From Legionella taurinensis (GTDB lineage Bacteria; Pseudomonadota; Gammaproteobacteria; Legionellales; Legionellaceae), in contig NZ_UGOZ01000001.1 of assembly GCF_900452865.1 (NCBI RefSeq), positions 124,001-188,000 of the forward strand: a stretch of DNA of 64,000 nucleotides, read 5' to 3'. Shown one piece after another: positions 51,504 to 60,966 of this stretch (the stretch's first letter is position 1; each line of letters opens with the position of its first letter). Under the pieces are notes generated by a model that was given only the letters and a program-made list of their open reading frames with translations, did no database searches and was not told the origin of the DNA. The position numbers were made by a program, and so were the translations under genes.

Positions 51504-53357
51504 CTAATGCAGCAATTCTTTCATCAGTTCCTCTACAATTTGAGGATTGGCAAGCGTGGACAGGTCGCCTAATTCATCCATGCGGCTGACATTGCGACAG
51601 GCAATCTGGCGTAGAATGCGGCGCATGATTTTGCCGGAACGGGTTTTGGGTAAATCCGACACCCACTGCAGCACATCCGGTTTGGCAATGGCGCCAATGG
51701 CGCTTTTGACTTGCTCCATGAGCTGATCGTACAACTCGTCACTGGGCTGAAACCCACTTTTTAATGTGACAAAGACGTGAATGCCCTGGCCTTTAATTTC
51801 ATGCGGCACCCCCACGGCGGCGGCTTCTGCCACATAGGGATGGGCGACAACTGCGCTTTCGATTTCCGCTGTCCCCAGACGGTGCCCGGCCACGTTTAAG
51901 ACATCGTCAATGCGCCCGGTAACCCAATAATCTCCATCCGTATCCCGACGCGCGCCGTCACCCGTAATGTAATAGCCATTGTCCACGTAGCCTTTCAAAT
52001 AACGTTCATGGTTGCCGGCGATGGTTCTGGCGATGGATGGCCAAGGGTATTTCATGGCCAGCGCGCCTTCCCCGGCCCCCTTGATTTCATGCCCTTCTTC
52101 ATCGAGCAGAACAGGGTGAATACCCGGTAAAGGCTGACAGGCGGCACCGGGTTTAGCCGTTTCGGGGTTTTGTGGGCAAATCATGATGGCCCCGGTTTCA
52201 GTTTGCCACCAGGTATCCACGATTGGACAGAGATTGAGGCCAACCTGCTCTTTGTACCATAGCCAGACTTCCGGATTGATGGGTTCTCCCACCGAACCCA
52301 ATAGGCGCAGGCTTTGACGTGAGGTGCCGTCAAGCCATTCATCGCCGGCTCTTTTTAAGGCGCGGATGGCGGTTGGCGCTGTGTAGAAGACGTGAACATG
52401 GTATTTATCAATGATTTTCCAGCAGCGTGACGGGTTGGGCCAGTGAGGGACGCCGCCAAACATCAAGGTGGTCGTGCCATTGCACAAGGGACCATAAACC
52501 ACGTAACTATGACCGGTAATCCAGCCCACATCCGCCGTGCACCAGAAAATTTCGTGGGGTTTGCAGGCAAAAATATGGCGATGGCTGAACGCGGTCTGCA
52601 CCAGGTAACCTCCCGTGGTATGGACCAGCCCTTTGGGTTGGCCAGTGCTGCCGGAAGTATAAAGAATAAAGAGAGGATCTTCGGCATCCATGGGTTCGGG
52701 TTCACAGGTGGAATCCACGGTGTCCCGCAACGCATGCCACCAGTAATCGCGTTGATCATCAAAAACAACCGCGCTCTGGTTATGTTGAATCACCAGGGTT
52801 TTCAATGGCAAACCGCGGCTGGCTTCATCGGCCTGGGATTTAAGCGGGTAAAGTTTGCCGCCGCGGTGATAACTGTCAGCCGTGATCAGCAGTTTGCAGG
52901 CAGACGCTTCAAGGCGTTGCGCCAGGGCCTGTGATGAAAAACCGGCGAATACCACGGTGTGCACAGCCCCAATGCGTGCACAGGCTAGCATGGCAATGGC
53001 TGCCTCAGGAATAAGCGGCAGGTAAATACCGACTTTATCGCCTTTTTGAATGCCCAAGGATTTGAGCACGTTGGCCATCCGACAGACGTCTTCATACAGC
53101 ATGGCAAAGGTTAGGATCCGTTGTTGGTGTTCTTCATCGCCCTCCCAGATAATGGCCGCCTGATTGGCTTTTTGCGGCAAATGCCTGTCGATGCAATTGA
53201 AGCAGACGTTGAGTTTGCCGTTGACAAACCAGCGGAGATTACCAAACTCGCCGGAAAACACCTGCGTCCAGGGCTGTTGCCATACCAAGGCCTGAGCTTG
53301 CTGCTCCCAGAAGCGCTCTACCTCAGCGGGCAGGGTATTAATCACGGATTTACTCAT
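51504..53357 (-). CDS. acs: Acetyl-CoA synthetase (AMP-forming), possibly acting on propionate
   Basis: 617 residues from ATG 53357, which overlaps the mmsB stop as ATGA. ATP-binding motif YTSGSTGQPKG, VDTWWQTETGA (Acs-type acyl pocket Trp), YYITGDGARRD, GRIDDVLNVAGHRLGTAE and the acetylatable lysine in PKTRSGKIMRR. The motifs favour acetate, but its place in the mms cluster, which yields propionyl-CoA, leaves propionate open. Length is a little short of E. coli Acs (652). Confidence 0.9.
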   Translation of the reverse strand: MSKSVINTLPAEVERFWEQQAQALVWQQPWTQVFSGEFGNLRWFVNGKLNVCFNCIDRHLPQKANQAAIIWEGDEEHQQRILTFAMLYEDVCRMANVLKSLGIQKGDKVGIYLPLIPEAAIAMLACARIGAVHTVVFAGFSSQALAQRLEASACKLLITADSYHRGGKLYPLKSQADEASRGLPLKTLVIQHNQSAVVFDDQRDYWWHALRDTVDSTCEPEPMDAEDPLFILYTSGSTGQPKGLVHTTGGYLVQTAFSHRHIFACKPHEIFWCTADVGWITGHSYVVYGPLCNGTTTLMFGGVPHWPNPSRCWKIIDKYHVHVFYTAPTAIRALKRAGDEWLDGTSRQSLRLLGSVGEPINPEVWLWYKEQVGLNLCPIVDTWWQTETGAIMICPQNPETAKPGAACQPLPGIHPVLLDEEGHEIKGAGEGALAMKYPWPSIARTIAGNHERYLKGYVDNGYYITGDGARRDTDGDYWVTGRIDDVLNVAGHRLGTAEIESAVVAHPYVAEAAAVGVPHEIKGQGIHVFVTLKSGFQPSDELYDQLMEQVKSAIGAIAKPDVLQWVSDLPKTRSGKIMRRILRQIACRNVSRMDELGDLSTLANPQIVEELMKELLH

Positions 53358-54244
53358 GATTCCACGCACTCCAATGACTTAATGATGGCTGAAAAATCCA
53401 GTTCGCCAAATCCTTGTTGGTTAAACTGCTGGTAGATGGCTGTGGCCTTTGCCGCGAGCGGTGTTTCCACCCCGGCGGCTTTGGCGCTTTGCTGCGACAG
53501 ATTTAAATCTTTAAGCATCATGGCGGCGGTAAATCCGGGTTGGTAGCCGCGATTGGCCGGAACGTCCGGCAGCAGGTTGGGAACAGGCGCATACTTGCTC
53601 ATCGCCCAGCATTGGCCGCTGGAACTGTTAACGACTTCAAATAACTTGTCGGCAGCGAGGTGAAGTTTTTCAGCCAGAACAAATGCTTCAGACACGGCAA
53701 TCATGGAGATGCCAAGGATCATGTTGTTACAGAGTTTTGCCGCCTGCCCGCTGCCAGCTTCACCCGTGTGGATGATTTTTTTACCCATGGCGGTTAAAAT
53801 CGGCATTGCCTGATTCAGCACCGCCGTTTCGCCGCCCACCATGAAGGTCAGCGCCCCTGCCTCTGCACCAGCTACACCGCCTGAGACGGGGGCATCGAGT
53901 GCCGGCAGCTGATTGGCTGATGCGTGTTGATGCAGGGAACGGGCGCTGTGCACATCGATGGATGAACAATCGATGTGCAGCGCGCCGTTTGCCTGCGCAT
54001 ACAGCCCGTCATCACCGAGACAAACGCGCTTAACCTGATCGCCGGTTTGCAGCATGGTAATCAAACAGTGCTTTTCCCGCGCGACATCGCTGATGGAGGT
54101 GGCGCGCAGGCCGCCGGCATTGACCAGGGCCGTGAGCGCTTCCTGCTGCAAGTCAAAACCGGTCACTTCATGTCCGGCTTGAATCAAACGGATGGCCATG
54201 GGTAAACCCATATGACCCAGACCGACAAAACCAATCCGTGCCAT
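53354..54244 (-). CDS. mmsB: 3-hydroxyisobutyrate dehydrogenase
   Basis: Oxidises 3-hydroxyisobutyrate to methylmalonate semialdehyde in valine catabolism. 296 residues: NAD loop GFVGLGHMGLPMA, substrate motif DAPVSGGVAGAEAG, catalytic lysine in GQAAKLCNNM, and KDLNLSQQSAKAAG. It lies between mmsA and acs, overlapping acs by 4 bp. Confidence 0.96.
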   Translation of the reverse strand: MARIGFVGLGHMGLPMAIRLIQAGHEVTGFDLQQEALTALVNAGGLRATSISDVAREKHCLITMLQTGDQVKRVCLGDDGLYAQANGALHIDCSSIDVHSARSLHQHASANQLPALDAPVSGGVAGAEAGALTFMVGGETAVLNQAMPILTAMGKKIIHTGEAGSGQAAKLCNNMILGISMIAVSEAFVLAEKLHLAADKLFEVVNSSSGQCWAMSKYAPVPNLLPDVPANRGYQPGFTAAMMLKDLNLSQQSAKAAGVETPLAAKATAIYQQFNQQGFGELDFSAIIKSLECVES

Positions 54245-54291
54245 GTTCTCTCCCTCATATACAACCGGCTCAAACGCCGGCTCACTGTTAA

Positions 54292-55791
54292 TTAATCATG
54301 TGTCGGCATGACAAACGCACTGGTATTCAATGGGCTTACAGGCCATTTACTGGTCACTGTTTTGCGGCGGGTGTAAAAATTGATGCTTTCCAGCCCATGC
54401 ATGTTGGTATCGCCAAAAGAGGATTGTTTCCAGCCGCCAAAAGGATGGTTAGCGACAGGCACAGGAATAGGGACATTAATACCGACCATGCCCGCCTGAA
54501 CCCGTTGGCTGTACTCGCGCGCACTGTAACCGTCGCGTGTGAAAATGGCGGTGCCATTACCGTATTGGTTGCGATTGATGATCGCCAGCGCATCATCCAG
54601 GGTGTCGACGCGAACGATACATAAAACAGGTCCAAAAATTTCATTCTGATAAATGGACATGGTTTCCCTCACGTGATCAAAGAGGGTAGGACCCAGGAAA
54701 TAACCCTGCGGGTATTTGGCATGGCGGAAAGCGCGGCCATCGATTACCAGCGATGCTTTTTCATTGATTCCTGCATCAATGGCGGCCACGACACGCTGCT
54801 TATGGGCTTGACTGATCAAGGGCCCCATCTCGCTGTGAGGGTTGTCGCCTGTGTCCACACGAATGGCATGAATAAGCGGTGTGAGCTTGTGCAGCAACCG
54901 ATCTGCCGTCTCATCACCGACCGCCACCACCACCGAGAGGGCCATGCAGCGCTCGCCGGCAGATCCGTACGCCGCACCGGTAATCGCCTGGGCCGCCTGA
55001 TCCAAATCCGCGTCCGGCATGATCACGCAATGATTTTTCGCGCCGCCGAAGGTGTGCGCGCGTTTGCCATTAGCCGCGGCGGTGCGGTAAATGTATTCTG
55101 CCACCGGCGTTGAGGCCACCGCGGTAAATGCTTTAATATCCGGGTGGTGCAGCAGGCAATCCACGGTGGATTTATCGCCCTGAACACAATTGACCACCCC
55201 GGGAGGAAGGCCGGCATCGGACAACAATTCCACAAGGCGCAGCGGCGCTGACGGATCCTGCTCGGACGGTTTTAAGATGAAGGTGTTGCCGCAGGCAATG
55301 GCCGGGATCATCATCCACACCGGAACCATCACCGGAAAATTAAATGGCGATACGCCGGCGCAGACGCCCAGCGGTTGCCTGAGCGTGTGGCAATCCATGC
55401 CGGTAGCCACATTGGCAGAAAAATTGCCCTGCAACTGGCTGACAATGCCACAATGCAACTCCACTACTTCAATGGCCCGCGCGATGGAACCCTTGGCATC
55501 CTCTAAGGTTTTGCCGTGTTCGCGGGTGACGATATGGGCGAGCTCGGTCTGATTTTTTTCCAGCAGATCCCTGAACTTAAACAGCACGCGCGCCCGCTTT
55601 ATCGGGGTGGTTTCTGACCAGGATTCCCAGGCCGTTTGGGCTGCATGGACGGCTGCATGACAGGTTTCCTGCCCGGCGATTGGCACTTGTCCAATGGCTT
55701 CGCCCAGAGCAGGATTGTAAATGGTGCGCTGATTTTCGTTACTGTGGGTATGAATTTTACCATTGATGTAGTGATCTACTGAATAAACCAT
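54292..55791 (-). CDS. mmsA: Methylmalonate-semialdehyde dehydrogenase (acylating)
   Basis: Converts methylmalonate semialdehyde to propionyl-CoA with CoA and NAD. 499 residues with FNFPVMVPVWM, the FGGAKNHCVIMPDAD segment and the catalytic cysteine in GSAGERCMALS, distinctive of MMSDH rather than other aldehyde dehydrogenases. First large gene of mmsA-mmsB-acs. Confidence 0.96.
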   Translation of the reverse strand: MVYSVDHYINGKIHTHSNENQRTIYNPALGEAIGQVPIAGQETCHAAVHAAQTAWESWSETTPIKRARVLFKFRDLLEKNQTELAHIVTREHGKTLEDAKGSIARAIEVVELHCGIVSQLQGNFSANVATGMDCHTLRQPLGVCAGVSPFNFPVMVPVWMMIPAIACGNTFILKPSEQDPSAPLRLVELLSDAGLPPGVVNCVQGDKSTVDCLLHHPDIKAFTAVASTPVAEYIYRTAAANGKRAHTFGGAKNHCVIMPDADLDQAAQAITGAAYGSAGERCMALSVVVAVGDETADRLLHKLTPLIHAIRVDTGDNPHSEMGPLISQAHKQRVVAAIDAGINEKASLVIDGRAFRHAKYPQGYFLGPTLFDHVRETMSIYQNEIFGPVLCIVRVDTLDDALAIINRNQYGNGTAIFTRDGYSAREYSQRVQAGMVGINVPIPVPVANHPFGGWKQSSFGDTNMHGLESINFYTRRKTVTSKWPVSPLNTSAFVMPTHD

Positions 55792-55831
55792 GATTAAACT
55801 CCTTGTAAAACAGTGTTTTTGTCAGCAAAGC

Positions 55832-56011
55832 TCAGTCTGTGTAGGCAGTAATCGTGACCTGGTAGGTTTTGTCGTCAGTGGTGTGGGAACTGCGTGTCTC
55901 GATGACTTCAACCCGCTGGTATTGGCCTGCTTTCTGCAGCGCCTGAGCCAGGGCATCGTCCAAACCGGACTCCGAGTAGCCGGTGAAATCGTTGGGTTTA
56001 ACTGTGGTCAT
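55832..56011 (-). CDS. Small 59-residue protein, dodecin-like pattern
   Basis: A short frame from ATG 56011 to TGA 55832, read by me from the sequence: it begins MTTVKPNDFTGYSESG and ends YQVTITAYTD. The predicted pattern strand (MTTVKPNDFTGY), helix (LDDALAQALQKAGQ), strand (QRVEVIETRSS), strand (TYQVTITAY) is that of dodecin-type small oligomeric proteins, although it lacks the usual flavin-binding Trp. It lies 40 bp upstream of mmsA and may share its transcript. AAAGGATG precedes its ATG as a Shine-Dalgarno. Confidence 0.7.
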   Translation of the reverse strand: MTTVKPNDFTGYSESGLDDALAQALQKAGQYQRVEVIETRSSHTTDDKTYQVTITAYTD

Positions 56012-56151
56012 CCTTTAGGCCTGTTTGCTGAAGTGATGATCAGTGTAGCATGAACAAAATGATTTTCTTAATAAAAACATGAACAATAAATTGTTTATGC
56101 GTTTGATTTATTCAATAATAAAGGACCAGTGCAGGTAAAGGAATCATAGCG

Positions 56152-59013
56152 ATGGGAAAAAAAACAATCTTACGCATCGAGGATGGCATCAAACTCAGCG
56201 AAACACAGTTAACTAATTTAAAGGAAATGACAGGCGGGGACTTCGATATTCAGGATGCCTCACTGACAGCCGATTTGCAACGCAGTTATCAACTTCGTGC
56301 CGACTCATTTAAAGATGCATTTTCTCTGATAGTCAAGTCCGTTTCCAGACAATCCAAAACATCATTTAACAGTGACTCTTATCTGGATTGGGCTAAAAAC
56401 GAGTTCGTTTTTGCACGGGGTTTATCCAGAGACCAATACGAAGAAATCCTAACCAAATACACGCGTAAATTACTTGAAGCATTGGTCACGCACTGGCTCA
56501 GTCATGTCAAGCCGGAACACCGTTGGGGGGAAGCCATTGAACTGCTTAATAAAGCGGAACAATACCACCTCATGATGACAGGGCGCCCGGATTTGGCAAC
56601 GCTGACGCCCATCACGATTCGTGGCGAAGCCCATTTTATTCTGCAAAGGGACAGGCAACTACCCCCGCTGACGGACGAGACGCGCGATGAGCTTGAAAAA
56701 ATAAAAGCATCGGTGCTGTCGACAACCCCGGACTGGTTTCGCGCCCTGCCGGTTCACCAGCAAGTGTATCTCCATGGTCTGCAACCCACGCCAACCAAAC
56801 TGGAGATGTTAAAAAGCAGTGTGAATGACTTTACCTTGCAGTGGAATGAGATTAAAAAAGATAAAAATCTTGAAAACGAGTTATTGAAAATTAAAAGCCA
56901 GAGTGACGTGGTTCCGTCCTGGTTTTCCTCGCTGACTTCCGCTCGCCGGGAGTTCATCACGGCGGTGCTTCGCTGGTCTTCGAATCCGTTGACTGATGTC
57001 AGCCAGGCTTTGGACGGCCTCAATCAACTGGTTGATGAAATGCAGACTGGAAAACACGTCAATCCACATCATTTGGCTGAAATTGCCGAGATGCCATTCT
57101 GGTATGTTTGTCTGCCAGCCTATGAGCAGCAATTATTAAAACATGCCTTGAAAAGCAATAAAAACATAGCCGAAGTCACGTCCTTTTTACCCAGCCGTTT
57201 GCGAACACTGCCGGCTCTGCCCAATTTTTGTGAGCATCAATTCATGATTCTTAATGACCAGGCGCAGGTCCTTGAAGCCTTTGACGGACGGTACCGCTCA
57301 AGCCACGCGGGATCGCGGGAGGTGAAAGACTATCCTGAGCAGGTCAGTCGGCTGCATACCCAGCGCAACGGGGCAAGGATTCGCGAGGTCACCCTGGGCA
57401 AGGGTGGTCGAAAAAAAATGCTGCTGCAAACGTTAATCAGCCCGGTTCCTTTTTCAGAGGGTTTTATACCAGATCGTTATCTCGAAGCGCAGCGTCAGAA
57501 AGTGGTGGGAGCCCTAAGACAGGAAAGCAAGGGTAAGAATATCGATATATTCACGTCCAACCATCCGTTTAATGTGGCCCGCTATGTTTTATGGACATCA
57601 TCGAAGGATGCGGAATGCCTGGCGCTGCTGGACAACGCGCGTGAATTGTTAAAGTCTTCTCACCTTGAAAAACGCGTTGACGATTTGAAGCTGCAGGATA
57701 GGGAAAAGCAGGCGTTAACCTCGCTTATCAAGCAGAGCGTCGCGTTCATTGAAAGCAATAAAAATCAAAAAGATTACTCCGTGTTAAGTAACCTTGCGGC
57801 CAGACTGGACCTAAGCCAGGTGAATTTGTCCGTTTTGGAATGGCAGGACCTGGTTAAACAAGCCGTTGACGAGAGCAGGGCATTAAAACAGGCGCCCGTC
57901 GCTGTGCAAGGACCGTTGACCCAGCCTGCTCACGTCACGCAGGCATTGATTAATCTGCTCTACAACGCCAAAGACAATTTAACCGGGTCGGATTGGCAGC
58001 CGCTCTTTGCCCAGCAACTTCATTGGCATTCGCTGGCCAATAAGCCCAAGGCGGCTTCTTCCCTGATTACGGATGTAGGCGATCTGGCCTTATTGACGAA
58101 TGAATACGAGGCCACCCTCAAATCCGGTTGGGGTACGGCAACCTTTTTCGATTACAATGGCCGTGAACTCTTCTTAAGCTCGCTTGAAAACCTGCTGATG
58201 CTCAAAATGCAGGGCGTGAGCTATGGATCCTGTGTCAGCGGAAAAGATCGCAAGGCAATCGAAGCCATTCATACGGATGCGATGTTGTTATATCGGTACA
58301 TTTACGGTTACTGGCCCAGTTACAATGACACAGGGCTTGAGCGCAGTCAGTTTGTGAATCTGTTTGCGACAATTTATCTTAGCCGGCACCAGCATGCGCA
58401 CGCCGGGCAAAATGCGCCTGGTTCTGAAGGCTTGAAAACGCCGGACGTTTATTTACCGGCGGATATAGCGCAGGCTATCCGTGATTTATCGGCACAGCCC
58501 GATATTTTGACGCGTGATGACTGCCTGGCGAGCAATAACGAAGTCAAACGGGTGGTTATGGGCTCAAAACAGCACAGTGACAAGGTTGCCATTGATATTG
58601 AAGCGGCTAAAAAACTGTCAGAAAGTCACCGTGTGGCGCTGTTAAACAAGTTAAAGGCGTTAATGGGTCAAAGAACATACTGGGACAGCAAGACGACGAG
58701 TTTGTTGAGGTGGGGCTGGAATGCACCCACAGGAATTGCCAAGATTAAGTGCATCCTTGATCGGTTTGATTCCACCCAGCATATCTCCGCCTCGGAAACG
58801 ATCCTCGCTGAAATCTACGCCGTGGTCAGGGAAAGGCCAATGACGAACGCCAAGCGCGACGAAGCCACACAGAAAGTCTATGCCTTGATCCGTGAGCTCT
58901 GTGTGAGTAAATATCCTCAGTCGATTATTGATGTGGCGCTGTCTAAGCTGGATTCCATCAAGGAGGAATCCTTCTCTATGAGCAACGAGGCCACGACTGG
59001 AGTAAAATTATAG
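56152..59013 (+). CDS. Large effector-like protein with a CX5R phosphatase P-loop
   Basis: 953 residues with no signal peptide or membrane helix. Near residues 691-712 lies YGSCVSGKDRKAIEAIH: Cys694 and Arg700 fit CX5R, and GKDR matches the P-loop of phosphoinositide phosphatases of the SopB/INPP4/SidP/SidF type (CKSGKDR). Upstream, FFDYNGRELFLSSLENLLML may be the rest of the catalytic core. The long N-terminus (1-600) is helical. The C-terminus has IKEESFSMSNE, a loose E-block. The position between mmsA and dapB matches, from memory, the L. pneumophila effector gene lpg0130. Phosphatase activity and translocation are inferred. Confidence 0.82.
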   Translation: MGKKTILRIEDGIKLSETQLTNLKEMTGGDFDIQDASLTADLQRSYQLRADSFKDAFSLIVKSVSRQSKTSFNSDSYLDWAKNEFVFARGLSRDQYEEILTKYTRKLLEALVTHWLSHVKPEHRWGEAIELLNKAEQYHLMMTGRPDLATLTPITIRGEAHFILQRDRQLPPLTDETRDELEKIKASVLSTTPDWFRALPVHQQVYLHGLQPTPTKLEMLKSSVNDFTLQWNEIKKDKNLENELLKIKSQSDVVPSWFSSLTSARREFITAVLRWSSNPLTDVSQALDGLNQLVDEMQTGKHVNPHHLAEIAEMPFWYVCLPAYEQQLLKHALKSNKNIAEVTSFLPSRLRTLPALPNFCEHQFMILNDQAQVLEAFDGRYRSSHAGSREVKDYPEQVSRLHTQRNGARIREVTLGKGGRKKMLLQTLISPVPFSEGFIPDRYLEAQRQKVVGALRQESKGKNIDIFTSNHPFNVARYVLWTSSKDAECLALLDNARELLKSSHLEKRVDDLKLQDREKQALTSLIKQSVAFIESNKNQKDYSVLSNLAARLDLSQVNLSVLEWQDLVKQAVDESRALKQAPVAVQGPLTQPAHVTQALINLLYNAKDNLTGSDWQPLFAQQLHWHSLANKPKAASSLITDVGDLALLTNEYEATLKSGWGTATFFDYNGRELFLSSLENLLMLKMQGVSYGSCVSGKDRKAIEAIHTDAMLLYRYIYGYWPSYNDTGLERSQFVNLFATIYLSRHQHAHAGQNAPGSEGLKTPDVYLPADIAQAIRDLSAQPDILTRDDCLASNNEVKRVVMGSKQHSDKVAIDIEAAKKLSESHRVALLNKLKALMGQRTYWDSKTTSLLRWGWNAPTGIAKIKCILDRFDSTQHISASETILAEIYAVVRERPMTNAKRDEATQKVYALIRELCVSKYPQSIIDVALSKLDSIKEESFSMSNEATTGVKL

Positions 59014-59024
59014 ACAGGTTACTT

Positions 59025-59048
59025 TGACTTCAGCCCTTGCCGAAGTCA
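59025..59048. terminator. Small hairpin between the effector-like gene and dapB
   Basis: TGACTTC (59025-59031) and GAAGTCA (59042-59048) with a 10-nt loop between converging genes; no T-run. Confidence 0.4.
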
Positions 59049-59054
59049 GAGTCC

Positions 59055-59786
59055 TCAGAGGATGTGTTCGAGGCCATAGTACAGGCCATCGAGCTGCTGG
59101 ACTTTTTGACAACAGTGCACGATACCCGGCATAAAACAGGCGCGATCAATGCTGTCATGGGTGATGGACAGGGTTTCGCCCAGAGAACCAAAAACCACCT
59201 GCTGGCGGGCAATGACGCCAGGCAGCCTGAGTGAATGAATGCGGATATCCTGATGTTGACAACCTCGGGCACCTGCAAGCAACTCATGCGTGGCCGGCGG
59301 CTCAATGCCTGTTTCTCTGGCTTTAGCGATCATTTCCGCTGTTTTTAAGGCGGTACCTGACGGCGCATCGTATTTTTGCGGGTGATGCGCTTCAATGATT
59401 TCCACATCGGTCAGGTAACGCGCCGCTTCGGCCGCAAAACGCATCATCAGGACAGCGCTGATGGAAAAATTGGGCGCGATAATGCCACCAAGCTTTCGGG
59501 CATGGCAGAGTTCAGTCAACGTTGCAATTTGTTTATCCAGTAAACCCGACGTACCAATGACTGGGTGCGCCCCGCTTTCAATGATGGCCAGACTGTTTTC
59601 ATACACACTGTCGGCCCGGGTCAAATCAACCACAATGGCGGCCTGTTTTTCAACGATGGCACGGCGCAGATCATCCTTGCGCGTCAGTGCACCCACCAGT
59701 TCAAAATCAGGGTGCTGTTGAATGGTGTCGCAGGCCAGGCTGCCCATTTTGCCCAGGGCGCCGTTTACAATAACGCGAGCCGTCAT
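59055..59786 (-). CDS. dapB: 4-hydroxy-tetrahydrodipicolinate reductase
   Basis: NAD(P)H-dependent step of lysine/diaminopimelate synthesis. ATG 59786 is chosen because GGAG lies 6 bp upstream, giving 243 residues, shorter than E. coli (273). NAD loop VNGALGKMGSLA and the signature EIIEAHHPQKYDAPSGTA, containing the catalytic His and Lys, are present. NFSISAVLMMRFA precedes it. It converges on the effector-like gene. Confidence 0.95.
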   Translation of the reverse strand: MTARVIVNGALGKMGSLACDTIQQHPDFELVGALTRKDDLRRAIVEKQAAIVVDLTRADSVYENSLAIIESGAHPVIGTSGLLDKQIATLTELCHARKLGGIIAPNFSISAVLMMRFAAEAARYLTDVEIIEAHHPQKYDAPSGTALKTAEMIAKARETGIEPPATHELLAGARGCQHQDIRIHSLRLPGVIARQQVVFGSLGETLSITHDSIDRACFMPGIVHCCQKVQQLDGLYYGLEHIL

Positions 59787-59819
59787 GTGTTGCTCCATAA
59801 AATAGAAAAGGGTAGATAA

Positions 59820-60005
59820 TCAGCGGGCAGAAGCCGGCTTTTCAGATTCTTTAAGGACACGCATCGCCCACAAGCTAGCCGGTATCCAGCCAATGATAGA
59901 AGCCTGCATAATCAGAGCCATGACGGCACCGCCCGGGTTATCTTTAATCAGCAGAACGAACCATGGAAAAGCCACTGATAAAAAGAAAAAAAACAGTCGT
60001 TTCAT
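59820..60005 (-). CDS. YqaE/Pmp3-family small membrane protein
   Basis: From ATG 60005 the protein has 61 residues with two membrane helices. DNPGGAVMALIMQASIIGW followed by IPASLWAMRVL matches the Pmp3/YqaE family (small stress-linked proteolipids in bacteria, fungi and plants). It lies 33 bp upstream of dapB in the same orientation. Confidence 0.75.
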   Translation of the reverse strand: MKRLFFFFLSVAFPWFVLLIKDNPGGAVMALIMQASIIGWIPASLWAMRVLKESEKPASAR

Positions 60006-60090
60006 CGAATAGTACTCTGTTGCAAAGATAAATAAAGTATACACTGATCAAATTTCATTTGGCGAATCCTTAAGGAAGTCGGGGAACGTC

Positions 60091-60165
60091 TTGCAATTGA
60101 CCGCCAAACATTGTACATTGCATGCGCATTTTGCAATGAACGTGGTATTCAATTGGTTTTGCAAT
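60091..60165. repeat. TTGCAAT repeat cluster upstream of the ProQ-family gene
   Basis: TTGCAAT occurs at 60091, 60131 and 60159, plus ATTGCAT at 60117-60123, all within 75 bp. Start-to-start distances of the TTGCA cores are 27, 13 and 28 bp. Possibly binding sites of a regulator; could also be chance. Confidence 0.4.
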
Positions 60166-60247
60166 AGGCCACTCGCAACTTCAATACAGTCTCTCGACAA
60201 ACAGGCGGCATTGTTCCTATTGTTCGATTATTCAACAAGGTTTTAGC

Positions 60248-60925
60248 ATGAGAAGGCAAGCACTTCATCCTCTTACAGCAGTAATTAACAAATCTCAAAA
60301 AAACCATTCCAAACGGGCCCGACACGACGCCTTGAACTGGCTGGCGAAAAAATTCCCTGAGGCCTTTGATAACAGCCAGCGCATTCAACCGTTGAAGACT
60401 GGCATCATGGATGACATTCTCGCCTTTGCTGAGGAAGCGGCTGAAGCCGGTTTATCCAAAAGCAAGTTGCGTGAAGCCGTGGTTATTTTTACCCGCCGTC
60501 TCGATTATTTAGCCTGCCTTAAAGCCCGTGAAATGCGGGTTGATTTACAGGGAAACCCTGTGTCGGTGGTCACTGAAGACGAGGCAGAGCGTGCGGCAGT
60601 TAAAATCAAGCGGCGAATTGAAAAGGGGCTTAAAAACGCCCGTAACGCCACCGAAGCCAAGGCAGCACCCGCGACAGCGGTAAAAAGCGATGCTCAGCAC
60701 CCGCTCTACCCTCAAAACGCCACCGATTATGCGTCACAATACGCCGAGCGTTTATCTGCCTACAGTGCCTCGGGCCCTGAGGCCGTGATGCAAACCAACC
60801 GCAGTGCGGCTGTGATAGTCAAACACCGCAATGTCAAAAAAACCTATGATCCCGAGGCCGTGGCCCGCCTGAAAGAAAAACTGGGTTTATCCCGCCGCGA
60901 AGAAGAGACCGAGGCCAGCAATTAG
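60248..60925 (+). CDS. ProQ/FinO-family RNA chaperone
   Basis: The 225 residues begin with the ProQ/FinO RNA-binding domain (about 15-125): HDALNWLAKKFPEAFDNSQRI, PLKTGIMDDILAF, SKSKLREAVVIFTRRLDYL. A charged linker (about 125-200, KRRIEKGLKNARNATEAKA) and a short basic C-terminus follow. Legionella carries several such proteins (one, RocC, represses competence); I cannot say which this is. It is monocistronic with a repeat-rich upstream region. Confidence 0.9.
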   Translation: MRRQALHPLTAVINKSQKNHSKRARHDALNWLAKKFPEAFDNSQRIQPLKTGIMDDILAFAEEAAEAGLSKSKLREAVVIFTRRLDYLACLKAREMRVDLQGNPVSVVTEDEAERAAVKIKRRIEKGLKNARNATEAKAAPATAVKSDAQHPLYPQNATDYASQYAERLSAYSASGPEAVMQTNRSAAVIVKHRNVKKTYDPEAVARLKEKLGLSRREEETEASN

Positions 60926-60966
60926 CGGCACGCAGGTTTTTACCAGGAGCCCGAACCGGGCTTCGG

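Noticed and set aside
55790-56053. 87-residue plus-strand frame between mmsA and the effector-like gene
   Set aside because: The minus-strand frame in the same interval has a better ribosome site, sensible composition and secondary-structure pattern.
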